Assembly (NCBI GenBank): GCA_949296245.1
Contig: CASFNW010000007.1
Coordinates: 1 to 52,370 of the forward strand
Direction: 5' to 3'
Origin: an uncultured bacterium
Lineage (GTDB): Bacteria; Cyanobacteriota; Vampirovibrionia; Gastranaerophilales; Gastranaerophilaceae
Length of the DNA: 52,370 nt
Part shown: one piece after another, positions 51,605 to 52,370 of the stretch
Numbering within the stretch: position 1 is the stretch's first letter
Layout of the letters: each line of letters starts with the position of its first letter
Translations under genes and position numbers: made by a program
The notes under the pieces: model-generated
What the model saw: only the letters and a program-made list of their open reading frames with translations
Databases searched by the model: none
What the model was told of the DNA's origin: nothing

Positions 51605-52006
51605 ATGAAAAGTTTAAAAAATCTATTAATTAGAGTTTTTTGTTTTATTGCATTATTTGGAATATTTGCAATACCTTATGTCAACCAGAGTGCTCAGGCG
51701 GCATTTGATGATGATACGGAAAAAGTGTATAAAACAGTCCGTGCAGAGCATATTCTTGTAGATACAGAAGAGCAGGCATGGGCAATAAAATCAAGAATTA
51801 CGGAAGGTGAAAGTTTTGAAGAGCTTGCAAAACAATACTCTAAATGTCCGTCAAAAGAAAAAGGCGGTGATTTAGGATATTTTGTCAGAGGACAAATGGT
51901 TCCTGAATTTGAAAATGCCGCATTTTCTACACCGATAGGAGGTGTATCGGACCCTGTAAAAACAAGATATGGCTGGCATTTGATAAAAGTTACCAGAAAA
52001 ATGTAA
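51605..52006 (+). CDS. Exported parvulin-type peptidyl-prolyl isomerase
   Basis: A 133-residue protein with a signal peptide or signal anchor (about 8-32, LIRVFCFIALFGIFAIPYVN) and one PpiC rotamase domain (about 48-133): RAEHILVDTEEQAWAIKSRI, SFEELAKQYSKCPSKEKGGD, LGYFVRGQMVPEFENAAFST, KTRYGWHLIKV. It probably assists folding of exported proteins. I start at 51605 with AGGAG 6 bases upstream; an ATG 21 codons earlier gives an atypical extension. It follows manC by 71 bases and might share its transcript. Confidence 0.92.
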   Translation: MKSLKNLLIRVFCFIALFGIFAIPYVNQSAQAAFDDDTEKVYKTVRAEHILVDTEEQAWAIKSRITEGESFEELAKQYSKCPSKEKGGDLGYFVRGQMVPEFENAAFSTPIGGVSDPVKTRYGWHLIKVTRKM

Positions 52007-52370
52007 TAAATAAAATCTTATTTCTTGACTGTGCTATTTGTTGTTGTTACACTCAATAGAGCATTGATATTGTACTTTAAAAACTGAATAGAAAATTTCC
52101 ACATAAATAATCAGGATACTCTGTCGACGAGAAATGACTAAATGTCATTTTGAGGAGAGACTCTGCCGAACAAACAATACGTTGTTTGCGAGAGGCAAGC
52201 GCAGCTGCGCAAGGGATAACTGATTGATTCACCAAAATCGGGATGTGGCAAGGACTCCGTCGGAACGATTAAGTATCGTTACAATGGAGGTATGCTAAGT
52301 CAGAAGCGAAGCTTCTGCGAGCAGTATAGAAATTAAAACCAAGCTGCGCCTGAAATATTAATTTAATTTA
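52007..52370. other. Intergenic region at the window end: array of five short hairpins, no gene
   Basis: In 52132-52317 five stem-loops follow one another: aaatgac/gtcattt (52132-52138 with 52144-52150), caaacaa/ttgtttg (52171-52177 with 52182-52188), the 12-base palindrome gcgcagctgcgc (52199-52210), aacgat/atcgtt (52264-52269 with 52275-52280) and cagaag/cttctg (52301-52306 with 52312-52317). Loops are 4-5 bases in four of the five. No gene was recognised. The first hairpin carries gtcattttga, as at 35.3 kb. Confidence 0.65.

Overview
The window reads as a chromosomal segment of an AT-rich, compact bacterial genome with a Gram-negative-type envelope. The best guess is a gut Gastranaerophilales (Melainabacteria/Vampirovibrionia, the non-photosynthetic sister group of Cyanobacteria). 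The guess rests on remembered family signatures: a protein opening with MSASQARYL, short proteins with an early SF(K/G) motif, and the membrane-protein pair at 46.2-47.5 kb. The envelope type rests on TolC-MacAB, an OmpH/Skp-like protein, ADP-heptose synthesis and GDP-mannose synthesis. No tRNA, rRNA, CRISPR array, transposase or prophage was seen, so this is mostly core chromosome with a few accessory spots.

Layout. 0-3.4 kb: start of the S10 ribosomal operon on the minus strand (rpsJ-rplC-rplD-rplW-rplB-rpsS), with an unusual hairpin-rich spacer between rpsJ and rplC. 3.4-5 kb: a structured 175-bp repeat, a small membrane protein and a HepT/MntA toxin-antitoxin pair. 5-9 kb: a CHASE2 cyclase-like protein with altered active-site residues, overlapping rqcH. 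9-15.4 kb: unknown clade proteins, an asparaginase, gatA, a TPR-NHL exported protein, nth and a ferredoxin. 15.5-17.3 kb: a Lys/Gln-rich exported protein, a 56-residue ORF and a radical-SAM-like protein without the cluster motif. 17.4-25.5 kb: leuDB, trpB and tyrS-cysK-cysE, with a winged-helix protein, a membrane HEGGH protein and two short unknowns.

25.5-32 kb: a composite palindromic repeat, an OmpH-like protein, a PLP enzyme, the second 175-bp repeat copy, a glycosyltransferase, ogt and a CpaE/TadZ-like ATPase with a partner. 32-35 kb: dnaG-rpoD. 35-39 kb: exported unknowns and a polysaccharide flippase. 39-44 kb: tolC-macA-macB(ATPase)-macB(permease). 44-47.5 kb: pdxJ, a glycosyltransferase, crcB and two membrane proteins. 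47.5-51.5 kb: two bifunctional ADP-heptose enzymes (a GmhA-GmhB fusion and HldE), divergent from a bifunctional ManC. 51.6-52 kb: an exported parvulin. The window ends in a run of short hairpins.

Recurring architecture: five convergent gene pairs share their stop codons in exactly four bases (CTAA or TTAG), and at least five genes have a promoter -10 box placed so that transcription should start at, or within a few bases of, the ATG (leaderless mRNAs). Non-coding space is enriched in short hairpins; the strongest candidate for an undescribed element is the 175-bp repeat, whose two copies differ at eight positions that all lie outside a proposed RNA fold.
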